From the NCBI GenBank assembly GCA_020746995.1, contig JAGPXD010000002.1, positions 7,626,001-7,690,000 of the forward strand: a stretch of 64,000 nt of DNA, read 5' to 3'. The position numbers and the translations under genes are program-made. Positions 31,019-41,674 of this stretch are shown piece by piece (the first letter of the stretch is position 1; each line of letters starts with the position of its first letter). Source of the stretch: Plectosphaerella cucumerina (lineage: Eukaryota > Ascomycota > Sordariomycetes > Glomerellales > Plectosphaerellaceae). A model generated the notes under the pieces. The model was not told the DNA's origin. It saw only the letters and a list, made by a program, of their open reading frames with translations, and ran no database searches.

Positions 31019-32147
31019 CTATGCTTCGACTCCCTCCGTCTCGCCAATGCGGATCACCATCTTCTTTCCCCGAACGGTACCCTCCTTCAGCGCCCTCAGC
31101 GCTGCCTCGAGGCCCCCCAGGCCGCCCTTGACAACCTCATAGGGGTGCGGCGTGAACCAACCCTCAGCCAGGCCCCTCGAGAACGCCCGTCCCCAGACGA
31201 GCCCAAGAAGCTTCTCCTCCTCCGTTTCACCATGGACCGTGCCCACGTTCGTCCGGACAATTTCCACGCTCGGGTCCGCCTCCTGGCTGACGTCGGGCAG
31301 CACGGTCGTCAAACGGGGCCGCCTTCCGCTGCTGTCCGGGGGTCCTGCGATGGCGTTGGTGAGAACCTTGACCGTCTCGGTCGTGGAGACGCCGTCAAAG
31401 ACGTCGAAACCACGGCCGTCCACGGCTCCGGCCTCCTTGATCGCGCCCTTGATGGCGGCCGTGAGCTCCTCGTGTGTCTTGTACGCAGTGTAGTCCACGA
31501 TCCTGTCTCCCTTTCCTGCGTTCAAGAACGGCACGACAAAGTCGCTGTTCTTGCTGCCAACCGCGATGATCGGGTGGATGTTCGCGAACTGTGCCAGCTT
31601 AATGCCGAACGCGCCAATGGCCGTGCTCGCGCCGTAAATCACCAGCGGCCGCTTCTCATCTCGCTTGGCCGCCTTGTCCCATGGCGAGGGAAACTCGAGG
31701 TGGTAGAACAGAGCCACGGCCGCCGTGTAGGCCGCGAGGGGGATGGTCGATGCCTCCTCGAAGGAAACTGCCTCCGGGATGGGGAACACCAGGTGCTGCG
31801 GTGCGATGGCGTACTCGGCGTAAGATCCGGCTGGCGCTCGCATCACATGGAAGGCCGCCACCCTGTCGCCCTTGTGTACGCCCGTGACACCCTCGCCTAG
31901 GCCTGCGACGGTGCCGGCGATATCGTCGCCTGTGTTTGTCGTCTCATTCAGCCAGACGGGGATCTTCCAGTCCTTGGGGTTCGTGCCTTTTCATGTCAGT
32001 TCTCGGACGACATAGGAATTGGATGTGCGGCATCAGTCAGTTACCTGAGACAACGACCTTGATGAGCACCTCACCGGGCCCGGGCACCGGCACAGGTGAG
32101 TCGATGATCTTGACCGAGACCGAGGGGTCTACGATGGCTTCCTTCAT
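31019..32147 (-). CDS. MDR-superfamily oxidoreductase (zinc-independent, enoyl-reductase/ToxD-like)
   Basis: Two exons on the minus strand (32147-32045, 31986-31019) encode 356 residues. The GroES-like N-terminal domain shows PVPVPGPGEVLIKVVVSG and NPKDWKIP, the latter typical of quinone oxidoreductase and trans-enoyl-reductase-like proteins. DDIAGTVAGLGEGVTGVHKGDRV follows. The cofactor domain reads LVIYGASTAIGAFGIKLAQF, a variant AxxxxG nucleotide-binding motif suggesting NADPH. The cysteine/histidine zinc ligands of classical alcohol dehydrogenases are not seen. Family knowledge: NADPH-dependent reduction of activated double bonds; members occur both in secondary metabolism and as stand-alone enzymes. 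No polyketide synthase is present in this window, so a secondary-metabolite role is unsupported. Confidence 0.85.
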
Positions 32148-33928
32148 GTTTTTGATTTGAGTCGTGAATACACTGAAACGAGTAAGGGTAAATTCGGAGA
32201 TGCCCTCAGGCAGTTGGTGAAAAGTGCTTTCAACCTTGGGCTGTACGAGCTGTCCGAGCTGTCTTGTAGTCGTGAACAACATGGAGCCTCGGGATCGGCG
32301 GCCCAGCGGAATTTGTCAGCCCGGGATCGAGGCAAACTCCGAACCCGACATGCCCAAACCAGTGGAACCCAATGAGGGCATCAATTCGAGTTTGTCAGCT
32401 GTGGATTGGGTGGTATTTAGTCTTCAAACAAGCAGCAAAGTGCCAGCGAAGGCGCCAAACGTGATCTCTGCGTCATGACGCACGGTTGCATGTCGTGATA
32501 GCTCTAGGAGCGGGGCGGCTCGCGTCAGCCACGACTTCGATGAGTGCCCGTAGTGTAGTGTTTGCCAGTCAGGCCAGTGTACATGGAAGCGTCAGTACAC
32601 CATCAAGCAGCAGATGCGAGCATTCCAATAGCCCTGCAGTGTCTCCCGGGCGTCCTGCATCGGCTCCATCCCCGACACGTCGAGCTACAGGATTGGGCGC
32701 GGAGTTGGGCCCAGATTTTTCAAGCTACAGAGCTAGAATCAACCTTTCTGAGCATCAAACACAGAAGACCTCCTTCAAGATTCCCGTAAACACACCCCTT
32801 TCCTCCGTCGCTCCATAACCTTAGGGGTGGGGTGGTGACTTTGTCTCTGGGGCGTTCGCCTAGTTACGCAAGTCACCCCAACTTCCAGTATTCACACCCG
32901 CAATTGTTGTCTCACCACTAGTCGTCGGACACAAGCCACGAGTCGATACAGTACACCCCAAGCTCCTGGCATCTCCAAAGCTGGCCATGGGTGCAGTTGA
33001 GAAACCAGTGCCTCTCGGCAGCTTCGATGGGTGAATGATTGGGCTGCATCATCATCTCCTAGGGACCTGACGTACCGAGGCCCGTGAGGGTGATGAAGGG
33101 GAGAGAAATAGAGGCCTACCGAGGGATGAGATGTTAACAATCTACATTGTTCGTCTTCACCCGGTGCTTACCTTCATGTTTTGAATAGTCTGCGACGCGA
33201 GGACAGCTTGGTTAGTGACCTATTGTTACCTACCTAGTATTGCTTGCATACCTAGGTAGTATGTACTGTTGGACGTTGTGCGTCCCGGCCTAGGTATCGA
33301 AGGCGAGACGAATGTCGACCTTTGTAGGCTTCCTCGTGACAACGATACCATTATCTGACGAGACATGACTTGGTCTTCGCCAGTGAACTTGACGGAGTCG
33401 GTCGTCGAGCCCAAGGCGATTGAGTCAATGTGAATCGAGAGGCTGACTTGTAGTCTGGCTTGCTGTTTGCCTGAGTCTCATGAACTTGATGGGCATGCCT
33501 GCTCTGGGCAGCGTATGTACCTAGGCAGCACCAACCGCAACATGCTACGAGGTACAGTAATTCACCCACCTGTGAATGGAGTCTGAGTTGGCAGGCATCA
33601 GCACGTCTCTCAGGAGCCACTCATTCTCTCTCGCTCCGGACAGCACAATCAGCGCCAACTGCAGTTGTTCAGAATGGTAGTGCCAACCGCATATTGTGCG
33701 CAGGCTCGGCACTCCATTCACCTACCTACCTTGTGAATACCGCATACTTTAGTGAAAATCAGATCAATATGCATTAGTCTTCAATTTAAACCCCTCGTTC
33801 TTTACATTTCCGCGCGTGGCTCCGGATATTGGAACCATCGCTCTTCGCCCTCAACAGACTCTGGCTTCTGCACCCTCACACCATCAATCGATCACACCAG
33901 CTGCGGCTCTTCTCACTACCTTGCCATC
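32148..33928. other. Long intergenic region
   Basis: About 1.8 kb with no convincing gene. It holds the promoter of the MDR gene on one side and of a small orphan gene on the other. The part from 33220 to 33740 is enriched for CTAGG-type palindromes such as TACCTAGGTA (33249-33258). The last 200 bp are AT-richer than the surroundings. Confidence 0.5.
33220..33740. repeat. Cluster of TACCTAGGTA-like short palindromes
   Basis: TACCTAGGTA at 33249-33258 is a perfect 10-bp palindrome. Partial copies follow at 33289-33296 (CCTAGGTA) and 33518-33525 (TACCTAGG), with TACCTACCTAG at 33227-33237 and CCTACCTACC near 33721. These short motifs are scattered rather than tandem. Function is not known from the sequence. 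Confidence 0.4.
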
Positions 33929-34357
33929 ATGAGCACAAGCAACACTGAGCAGGGCCAAGACCAGCTCCCGCCCGGGATTGATTTCTCTGCAGTCCGCCCA
34001 AACCAGTCATGGACACTCGACGGCTACCCCATTGTCGACGGCAAATACCTCGACCTCGCCACTGGAGAGATTAAGACACACACGGGCTTCAGGCGCGCGG
34101 GTCCTCCCTCGCTTTCCATCTACTGGAACAACCGCGGCTGCGTCACCGGCCCCGACCCCTTCTTCGCCATGGGCTGCTCCAGCAGGCACACGGTGACCGA
34201 GTACCTTGCGCGGGTGGGAGAAATGCTGAGGCAGGGGGGCTGCACGATCTCCTCGCTGAATGCGACCACGTACGCGGTCAACGTCATAGTTATGACCAAG
34301 CTATCGGGGGCTGAGTTCAAGGGACGTCTTCGCCAGCATGGCCTTATCCCGTCTTGA
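33929..34357 (+). CDS. Hypothetical protein, 142 residues
   Basis: A single ORF of 142 residues begins with MSTSNTEQGQDQLPPG. I do not recognise the family. The composition is balanced and globular-looking, with a hydrophobic C-terminal half (TTYAVNVIVMTKLSGAEFKGRL), and it has no signal peptide or membrane segment. It contains three cysteines and a PDPFFAMGCSS stretch. The start has an ATCATGA context after a pyrimidine-rich leader with CACTACC. It lies alone between two intergenic regions of 1.8 and 0.7 kb, consistent with a lineage-specific gene. It could also be a remnant of a longer gene, but no extending exon was found. Confidence 0.55.
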   Translation: MSTSNTEQGQDQLPPGIDFSAVRPNQSWTLDGYPIVDGKYLDLATGEIKTHTGFRRAGPPSLSIYWNNRGCVTGPDPFFAMGCSSRHTVTEYLARVGEMLRQGGCTISSLNATTYAVNVIVMTKLSGAEFKGRLRQHGLIPS

Positions 34358-35023
34358 TCGCGGCTGGCTTCGATTGGTGGCGGTTGGGGACGCTGCGGCG
34401 AATAGTGCGTTCTTCTGAGCTTCGAGGCAGCTTGGCACGGGCCTCGTCAGCGAGGGAAGCCAGAGGAACGGCGAGTTGAGGAATCTCGGGGGCCTCGAGG
34501 CTTGGATGGTTAGTCGCAGCAAGATGGCGCTATTAATCCACCCAGCGTTGACTCAAGCAGCGTCGAATAGACAACACGTGGGCATATCTTCCGAGCGCCT
34601 TGTGTTTGATAAGATGTTGCAGGCCGGAGGCGTATGTCAACTTGGGAGTCCAACTTCTAGTAGCATCCGAAGCCGAGTTCCGACTGTGTTTCGAAACGCC
34701 TTGTCGTTGGTGAGGGCATATCCGGAGCCTTTTTGCCTTGCTCCAAAACGTATGGCTCCCGTCTCTGCCTGCGTAGCCGATATCCGTGGCTGTGGTTAGT
34801 GGTAGAGTGGTGAGTGCTGCAACGGTGAGTCAAGTCGTGTTCGTCTGTCGCAAACTGCGAGCACTAGGCATCTAAACACAGAGCTCGGGGAATGAGCTAT
34901 CAATGGCAGCTGCGTCACGGCAATCTCCGGCAATGCTGGTTCTTGAACAAACGAACTCTCTTGTCTGGGTGCTCCGGCCCGTCTCGCGAAAATGTACATC
35001 GTGTTTCTATTGACACAACCGCT
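34358..35023. other. Convergent 3' intergenic region
   Basis: About 670 bp between the orphan gene and the complex I subunit. No gene seen. Confidence 0.5.
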
Positions 35024-35688
35024 TCAAGGGTCCTCGTCACCCGCCTTCCGCGCCTACAGATGTGTTAGCTGGTCCAATTCTCCACGTTGTGCATCATTGT
35101 ACGTACCCTCACTGCACCCGCACCACCGAGCTCCCTCTCGAGACCACCCTCGAACTCTCTGGGATACGTCACCTTATCGGGGTACGTCAAGTACACCGAG
35201 CCGATGACGGTGAAGAAGGCCACCAGGAAGGTTCCGAACATGATGGCGCCGGGGCCAGGCGTAGTCCAGGTGTAGTCGTAGGGGGAGAAGATGCCGAGCA
35301 GGTCGTTGTCCTCGTGGACGGGCTCGCCGAAGTTGCGCCTCTCCTGCTTGTCCCACCAGTCGCCGTAGGGGTCGCGGTGCTGGCGCTTGATGAAGGGAGG
35401 GTTGATGTAGCCACCGTTCTGCCGCCATTGTCAGTCGGTCGCCCAGTGATATCAGGTCTCCTGCGCGCGCGTCGGAGCCGGACTGACCATGCCGGGGTCC
35501 TGAGCCTCGGAAAGCTGAGGGTAGTCCGGGTACTTCTCATCGATGGTCTTCTTGTCGTTGATTCCGTCGGGGAAGAAGGTACGCTGCTGGATCGAGGGCA
35601 GTCGGCGGGCGGGAGCGACCAGGGCAGACCTGGCGCTGCGGATCGTCGAGACCCGTGCGATTCTTCGGGACAGCATCTGGAGCGCCAT
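35024..35688 (-). CDS. NADH:ubiquinone oxidoreductase accessory subunit, NDUFB8/ASHI type (mitochondrial complex I)
   Basis: Three exons on the minus strand (35688-35488, 35418-35107, 35053-35024) encode 180 residues. The N terminus is an Arg/Ser/Ala-rich mitochondrial presequence (MALQMLSRRIARVSTIRSAR). The mature part shows YPDYPQ, GGYINPPFIKRQHRDPYGDWWDKQERRNFGEPVHEDND and one transmembrane segment (about GAIMFGTFLVAFFTVIGSVYL). It ends with YPREFEGGLERELGG. This pattern fits the single-membrane-span NDUFB8 subunit of the distal membrane arm of complex I (the roughly 20-kDa subunit in Neurospora). The last exon is only 30 nt, coding ARKAGDEDP and stop. Divergent from SWR1 across 660 bp. 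Confidence 0.87.
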
Positions 35689-36348
35689 TGACGCCGCGGT
35701 CAGCGGGCGAGTTTCGTGTCTGGTGACGGGAGGACGTACCGTGGCCTGGAATTGGTCTCGATGCGGCCCAATGGCTTTGCTGAAGTGCTCTGGAGCTCGT
35801 TGTGAATGACCACCCTTCGTTGACGTTGATGGACTTCCGACCGTGCTCCCTCGACGAACAGGATGTGTGCTTGCCTGAGGCAGAGGCCTGCTTCAAGCAA
35901 CTCGCCTGGAGAGAACTGACATAAGCAGGCCGGTACAGCCTATCAGACGTTGGCTTTTATCAGCCAAGACCCCACAACCTGTCCGCCAAACAACGCCTGT
36001 CTGCCACTGTCATCCAGCCGGCACGCAGGGGGGCACTTGCTGCCGCAGCTCCCGGGCCCTTCCTGCGCGCAGTGACACGGCAAGGATCAGAAGGAAACAC
36101 CCAGAAGCAGAAGGCAGCTCCCCATCATCGCAACAGTGCACGAAATCGAGCGACAAACTTTTTGCTAGCAACGCCCTTGGATTAGCACCTTTTCCGTCAC
36201 ACCTGACGCCACGACATCGCGAGCATGCTCAGACTCCGAATAGGACTTACTTGAACCCCGACGCATCTCCCGATCTACTTTTAATCCCGTCAAATGCGCA
36301 TTCCGTCGAGATCACGACCCTCCTCCCTTTCCTCGCCCCGTTGCTATT
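35689..36348. other. Divergent promoter of complex I subunit and SWR1
   Basis: 660 bp between two start codons. No further gene seen. Confidence 0.55.
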
Positions 36349-39300
36349 ATGCCAGAGACCGCGTCGCCCGAGACCGCGCAACCCCTCCTGGCCGCCTTTG
36401 ACCCCGAACACGACCAAAAAAACGCGCCAAACGGCTCTCCGGTCAACGGGCTATCCAACGATCCTTTCGATGACTCCTCCTCCGAACTCAGCGATGTCGA
36501 TCTGACGACAAATGGCCTCGAGGACATGGAGGATGCCCCGCTACTACTCCATGACGATGAACCTCCATCGAAGAAGCGGCGCACCGACGCAACACCCCCG
36601 CCCCCCACGATCCGAAATGGCAAGAAGATAGAGTCTCCGCCATGGAAGAAGGTCATGGCCGATGGCCCAACATCCTATGTCGAGGGTGGAAGGCGGAAAT
36701 CTGGCCGAATCAACCTTGTCCTGGCCGAGGAGACACCAGATCGGAAGCCAACCGCGCGTCGAGGCCACCAAGCAGCACAGGACAGCTCTCCCGTCCGCGC
36801 CCGACGCGCTTCCATCGGCCAGAATGCAGTCTCCCGTCGCAAGTCTGCCCCCGGACCGTCACAGACCCCCAAGACCGCCAGCAAACGACCAGGCGCATCA
36901 AAACCTGCACGTGCAAGCCTCGGAAGGGCAACCCGCAAGCGCAGCTCCTCTCCCGCTCCCACAAGGCAGTCAGCTCGTGCCCGAAGACCAGCTCGGGGAT
37001 CCTTTGATGATGAACCCGCAGCTGCCACCAACGCCCGGGGCTGGCTACGATCCCGACCCGACACGATCCCCCTCACCCACCCCGGCCAGATCCCGAAGGC
37101 GCCCAAGCTCGGCCCGACATTCGAAGAATACTGGGAGCGCTCGAAAGACATACCAGTGGAAGAGGGTGGATTCCTGGTCAGCGACGAAGTGTACACGGAG
37201 GAGCAAGCGCGGAACGATGCACTGGCTGTTGCAAGAATCGAGCAGGCCGCCCTCCCAGGAGGACTGCTTTCTACAGAAAGATGCTCCGCGTTTGTGCCCG
37301 AGCCAGAGGAGGAGCCCCCAAGGCAATGGGCTCACATGGACCATCTCGTCAGAGCAGCGACCAACTTCCGCAAGCTAATGCTCGCGGAGCAACAGCGTCA
37401 TCGATCGCAAGCGAAGAAGATCGCCGAGGCGTGCCGTGATGCCTGGCTGCGGCGTCAACCCAAGTCCGCCGAGGAACTAGAGGCAGAAAAGAGAGCTGCG
37501 TGGATCAAGAGCTACCAGGTCGTCGTCAGGAGTGTCTTCGGAACATGGGAGAATGTCCGCGCTCACATCAACCGACAGAGGATACAGGAGTGGCAGATGG
37601 AGGAGCAGCAACGCGTCAAGGCCGCCCTCAACGAGGCGGTCAACCTGTCAGAGCAGAAACTCCAGGCCCAGCGCGGTCAGCTCGACTCGGACGACGAGAG
37701 CGATGAGGACCTCGAGGGCACGCTTGATGCCGACACCAGCTCCGGCGAGTCGGATGGAGGCAGTGGTGCAAACTCTGACGCAGATGGTTCGGGTGACGAG
37801 GACGACGTCATGTCGTCATCCGACGAAGATGAAGTAGGAGATGTCTCAGTCGATGTGGCCGACGAGGGCCTGACGCAAGAGCAATTGCGAGAGAAATACG
37901 CCAACCTGCCAGCGCTCGCCCAGACCTCAGAAATGCCCGACAACGATGCCACATCGACTGCGGTGGCAGGCACTGACGAATCCTCGGACGAATCGGTAGA
38001 CATGGACGACGACATGGGCTCGACGGAGGAGGACAGCGATGAGGGGTCGACTGCCGAAAGTGACGACGGCGACGATGAAGACGAACCCCATGGGCTGATG
38101 GGCATGCTGTTCAACAAGTCTGAGCTCACGAAACTCGGCAAAGAGGCCAGCGATGCCCCCGAGGACGTGGATGAACCGATGACCAACGGGAACGGCATTC
38201 ATGAAGACGAGCCTTCGCCCATGTTACAGGGTGACGAAGACGACGAACCTCAACTGATACCAATGCCGGATGAAGACGACGATGTTTCTACGCCGGTCGT
38301 CAACGGGGTTTCCGATGCTGGCGTCAACGGCACGGCACCCACGGCAGCTCCAAGCGAGGCGGACCACGAAATGACCGACGCGCCAGCCGACATGTCTGTG
38401 GAGCAACCGACGAAGTCACCCAAAGCTGATGCTCCGTCTCTGCCGAGCCCGGTCACGGAACCTGCAACGGGCAGTCCCGCGACGGGCAGTCATTCCCCCC
38501 GGACCTCCGAGACAAAGCCCTCTGATATCGAAACCTCCTCCCTTGTCCCAGCAGCCAAGGATGCCACGAGTCCCTCTGTCACACCAAGCGTCACTTGGGA
38601 CCTCAAGACCGAGGTACCCTTTCTCCTACGGGGCACTCTGCGAGAGTATCAGCACTTTGGCCTCGACTGGCTCGCCGGTCTGTATGCAAATAACACCAAT
38701 GGCATCCTCGCTGACGAAATGGGCCTCGGCAAGACCATCCAGACTATTGCGCTGCTGGCCCATCTGGCATGTCACCATCAAGTCTGGGGCCCTCATCTGG
38801 TCATCGTGCCAACCAGCGTCATGCTCAATTGGGAAATGGAATTCAAGAAATGGTGTCCAGGCTTCAAGATCCTCGCCTACTACGGCACACAGGAAGAGCG
38901 AAAGCGGAAGAGAATGGGCTGGACCAACGACGACATCTGGAACGTGTGCATCACGTCATATCAGCTGGTTCTGCAGGACCAGCAAGTCTTCAAGCGGCGA
39001 CGGTGGCACTTTATGGTTCTTGACGAAGCACACAACATCAAGAACTTCAAGTCCCAACGCTGGCAGACGCTCCTCGGCTTCAACACGCAGGCGCGGCTAC
39101 TGCTTACCGGCACTCCGCTGCAGAACAACCTCACCGAGCTCTGGTCGCTGCTCTTCTTCCTCATGCCGTCTGCTAACGGCGTCGGTGGGTTTGCGGATCT
39201 ACAAGAGTTCCACGACTGGTTCCAGAAGCCCGAGTCACAGATCCTGGAGAACGGCAGAGAAACCATGGACGACGAAGCCCGTGCAATCATTGCCAAACTG

Positions 39301-41298
39301 CACAAGGTCTTGCGGCCATATCTTCTGCGCCGCCTCAAGGCCGATGTCGAGAAGCAGATGCCGGCCAAGTACGAGCACGTCGAGTTCTGCCGCCTTTCAA
39401 AACGCCAGCGCGAACTCTACGACGGCTTCCTCGCGAGAACCGACACCCGCGATACCCTCGCCTCAGGGAACTACATGTCCATCATCAACTGTCTCATGCA
39501 GCTGAGAAAGGTCTGCAACCACCCGGACCTGTTCGTCGACCGTCCTATCATGACATCTCTTCGGCAATACCAGAGCGTGCCGGCTGCCTACGACGACACA
39601 AACCAGTTTGTGCAGAGGACAATCCTGGCCGACGACCTGATTTCCAAGGTCAATTTGGGCGTCATCAACTTGCTGCCTACGCAGTGCGAGGGGCTTTCCG
39701 GCACCGTCGCAGACCGCATCTCTCAGCTCAGCCTCCATCGCACACTCATGGAACTGCGAGAGGCGCAAAATAGTAGAGCACAGTCGGCCAGGACCAGCCT
39801 GGATCCCTCAACGGCCGAGTCCAACCTTGCTTACTTGGAGAGCCTCGGCAGGTGGCGCCGTTTCGAGGAACTGCAGCATATCGTCTACCTTAACGCCCTG
39901 CGCGGTCAGCAGCGCCCAATTTACGGCAAGTCGCTCGTCGACTTTTTGACTCTCGGCGTCCAGAGCCGACCGCGGAAGCCTCGACCAAGAGTCCCATCCA
40001 AGATTCTGCAGTGGTTCACCGAAGACTCAGGCTTCCTGCAGGTCGCCATCCGTCCACTGGATGAAAGGGCAGCATCCATGGAAACGACAATCCAGAAGTT
40101 TGCATTTGTGACCCCGGCCGTCGTCACCAGAGACATGAGCGATATCATACTGGGACGGCGGGCTGCGGAGGCCTTTAGCGAGAACGACCTCAGACTGTCT
40201 GCGCCCGTTCGCTGGGCGCCCTTCATGGACCCCGAGCGACCCGTCGATCCCTGGCACGAGGCTCGCATGCGTCTGAGCGTGCAGTTTCCCGATAAGCGAC
40301 TGCTCCAATACGACTGCGGAAAACTGCAGGCTCTGGACAAGCTCCTCCGCAGACTCCAGTCCGGCGGTCATCGGGCTCTCATCTTCACGCAGATGACAAA
40401 GGTGCTGGACATCCTCGAACAGTTCCTCAACATCCACGGACACAAGTATCTGCGGCTCGACGGATCCACAAAGGTTGAGCAGCGACAGATTCTGACTGAC
40501 CGGTTCAACAACGATCCCCGCATCCTCTGCTTCATCCTATCGTCGCGATCGGGTGGCCTGGGCATCAACCTCACAGGCGCCGACACCGTCATCTTCTACG
40601 ACCAGGACTGGAACCCGGCAATGGACAAGCAGTGCCAGGACCGATGCCACCGTATCGGCCAAACACGCGACGTGCACATCTACCGGCTTGTCAGCGAGCA
40701 CACGATTGAAGCAAACATCCTCCGCAAAGCGTCCCAAAAGCAGATGCTAGACGATGTCGTTATCCAGGAGGGCTCCTTCACCACGGACTACTTCAACAAG
40801 ATGTCGGTGCGCGACGTCGTGGGCGAGGATGCAGATCTCGTCAAGGATGGCATGGACGCCGCCAATGCGGCCATGGACCGTCTGCTCGGCGGCGTGGAGA
40901 GTAATGATGGCCGCAACGCCGGCAAGGTGTTCGAGCAGGCTGAAGACCAGGAAGATGTGGCAGCGGCAAAGGCAGCCGAACGAGAAATCCAGGCCGACGA
41001 CGCGGATTTCCAGGAGAAGAGCGGCGCCAACTCGGGCGCCTCGTCCACCAGACAAGGCACCCCTCGCGACGACCGGTCTGCAGACATGAGCGGACCAGGC
41101 CCATCAGGCCTCCGCTTCTCCGAGTCGGCAGCGCCCGACGAGGTGGTCGAGCTGAACGCCTGGGGCACACGCATGCAGACGATCGACGACTTCATGCTCC
41201 GTCTTGCGGCCGAGCAGCTCAAGGGTACGCCCTTGGACCTTCCCAAGGAGAACAAAAAGAACAAGAAGAAGCGTGGAAAAGACACGCGAAGAAGATAG
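36349..41298 (+). CDS. swr1: SWR1-type Snf2-family ATPase, H2A.Z-exchanging chromatin remodeller
   Basis: Intronless gene of 1649 residues. After a disordered N terminus comes the HSA-like helical segment (about residues 310-430; QWAHMDHLVRAATNFRKLML, AWIKSYQVVVRSVFGTWENV). A long acidic stretch (about 450-590, runs of D/E/S) follows; in this family it binds H2A.Z-H2B. The Snf2 ATPase has DEMGLGKT near residue 790 and DEAHNIKN near residue 892, then a helicase C-terminal half with TQMTKVLDILEQFL, RSGGLGINLTGAD and DRCHRIGQTRDVHIYRL. A long insert (about 1080-1300) separates the two halves, as is diagnostic of the SWR1/INO80 split-ATPase class. SEHTIEANILRKASQKQMLDD supports SWR1 over INO80. 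The basic tail is a probable nuclear signal. Nuclear SWR1 complex. Confidence 0.95.
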   Translation: MPETASPETAQPLLAAFDPEHDQKNAPNGSPVNGLSNDPFDDSSSELSDVDLTTNGLEDMEDAPLLLHDDEPPSKKRRTDATPPPPTIRNGKKIESPPWKKVMADGPTSYVEGGRRKSGRINLVLAEETPDRKPTARRGHQAAQDSSPVRARRASIGQNAVSRRKSAPGPSQTPKTASKRPGASKPARASLGRATRKRSSSPAPTRQSARARRPARGSFDDEPAAATNARGWLRSRPDTIPLTHPGQIPKAPKLGPTFEEYWERSKDIPVEEGGFLVSDEVYTEEQARNDALAVARIEQAALPGGLLSTERCSAFVPEPEEEPPRQWAHMDHLVRAATNFRKLMLAEQQRHRSQAKKIAEACRDAWLRRQPKSAEELEAEKRAAWIKSYQVVVRSVFGTWENVRAHINRQRIQEWQMEEQQRVKAALNEAVNLSEQKLQAQRGQLDSDDESDEDLEGTLDADTSSGESDGGSGANSDADGSGDEDDVMSSSDEDEVGDVSVDVADEGLTQEQLREKYANLPALAQTSEMPDNDATSTAVAGTDESSDESVDMDDDMGSTEEDSDEGSTAESDDGDDEDEPHGLMGMLFNKSELTKLGKEASDAPEDVDEPMTNGNGIHEDEPSPMLQGDEDDEPQLIPMPDEDDDVSTPVVNGVSDAGVNGTAPTAAPSEADHEMTDAPADMSVEQPTKSPKADAPSLPSPVTEPATGSPATGSHSPRTSETKPSDIETSSLVPAAKDATSPSVTPSVTWDLKTEVPFLLRGTLREYQHFGLDWLAGLYANNTNGILADEMGLGKTIQTIALLAHLACHHQVWGPHLVIVPTSVMLNWEMEFKKWCPGFKILAYYGTQEERKRKRMGWTNDDIWNVCITSYQLVLQDQQVFKRRRWHFMVLDEAHNIKNFKSQRWQTLLGFNTQARLLLTGTPLQNNLTELWSLLFFLMPSANGVGGFADLQEFHDWFQKPESQILENGRETMDDEARAIIAKLHKVLRPYLLRRLKADVEKQMPAKYEHVEFCRLSKRQRELYDGFLARTDTRDTLASGNYMSIINCLMQLRKVCNHPDLFVDRPIMTSLRQYQSVPAAYDDTNQFVQRTILADDLISKVNLGVINLLPTQCEGLSGTVADRISQLSLHRTLMELREAQNSRAQSARTSLDPSTAESNLAYLESLGRWRRFEELQHIVYLNALRGQQRPIYGKSLVDFLTLGVQSRPRKPRPRVPSKILQWFTEDSGFLQVAIRPLDERAASMETTIQKFAFVTPAVVTRDMSDIILGRRAAEAFSENDLRLSAPVRWAPFMDPERPVDPWHEARMRLSVQFPDKRLLQYDCGKLQALDKLLRRLQSGGHRALIFTQMTKVLDILEQFLNIHGHKYLRLDGSTKVEQRQILTDRFNNDPRILCFILSSRSGGLGINLTGADTVIFYDQDWNPAMDKQCQDRCHRIGQTRDVHIYRLVSEHTIEANILRKASQKQMLDDVVIQEGSFTTDYFNKMSVRDVVGEDADLVKDGMDAANAAMDRLLGGVESNDGRNAGKVFEQAEDQEDVAAAKAAEREIQADDADFQEKSGANSGASSTRQGTPRDDRSADMSGPGPSGLRFSESAAPDEVVELNAWGTRMQTIDDFMLRLAAEQLKGTPLDLPKENKKNKKKRGKDTRRR

Positions 41299-41674
41299 TA
41301 ATGCGTCATCAGGGTGGGGTTTTGTATCATATGGGGCACGGCGCACAGCGATTAGGATCCGACGCATAGGGTCGTCTTGGAACTGGACCATCTCACCGCA
41401 TGGGGTCACTGGCAGGGGTCATCATCGGCTGGCGTTAAGGAGACAGACTTGTACTTGTAGCAATCAACAAAAGATCATCATGAGAGAAGCTTCAACGGTA
41501 CTTAAGGAGAACACGCTCGCATTTCGCTAGACTAATGACCAAGGGCGCCACGGCAGCACAGCTGTCGACTTTGCTTTGCTCTGAAAACAAGGAACGATGA
41601 GGGGGGGTAACCACATGCATCTAATCTACTAATGAACCGTGACGAAAGTGATTTGAATAGCAGCCACTGTCCAT
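41299..41674. other. Convergent 3' intergenic region
   Basis: About 375 bp between SWR1 and the HsbA-like gene stop codons. No gene seen. Confidence 0.6.

Noticed and set aside
31019..32147. Secondary-metabolite cluster around the ToxD-like MDR gene
   Set aside because: No polyketide synthase, peptide synthetase, terpene cyclase or P450 lies anywhere in the window.
37680..38300. Acidic low-complexity stretch in SWR1 as a possible repeat expansion or frameshift
   Set aside because: The frame is open throughout and acidic H2A.Z-binding regions are normal in SWR1 proteins.
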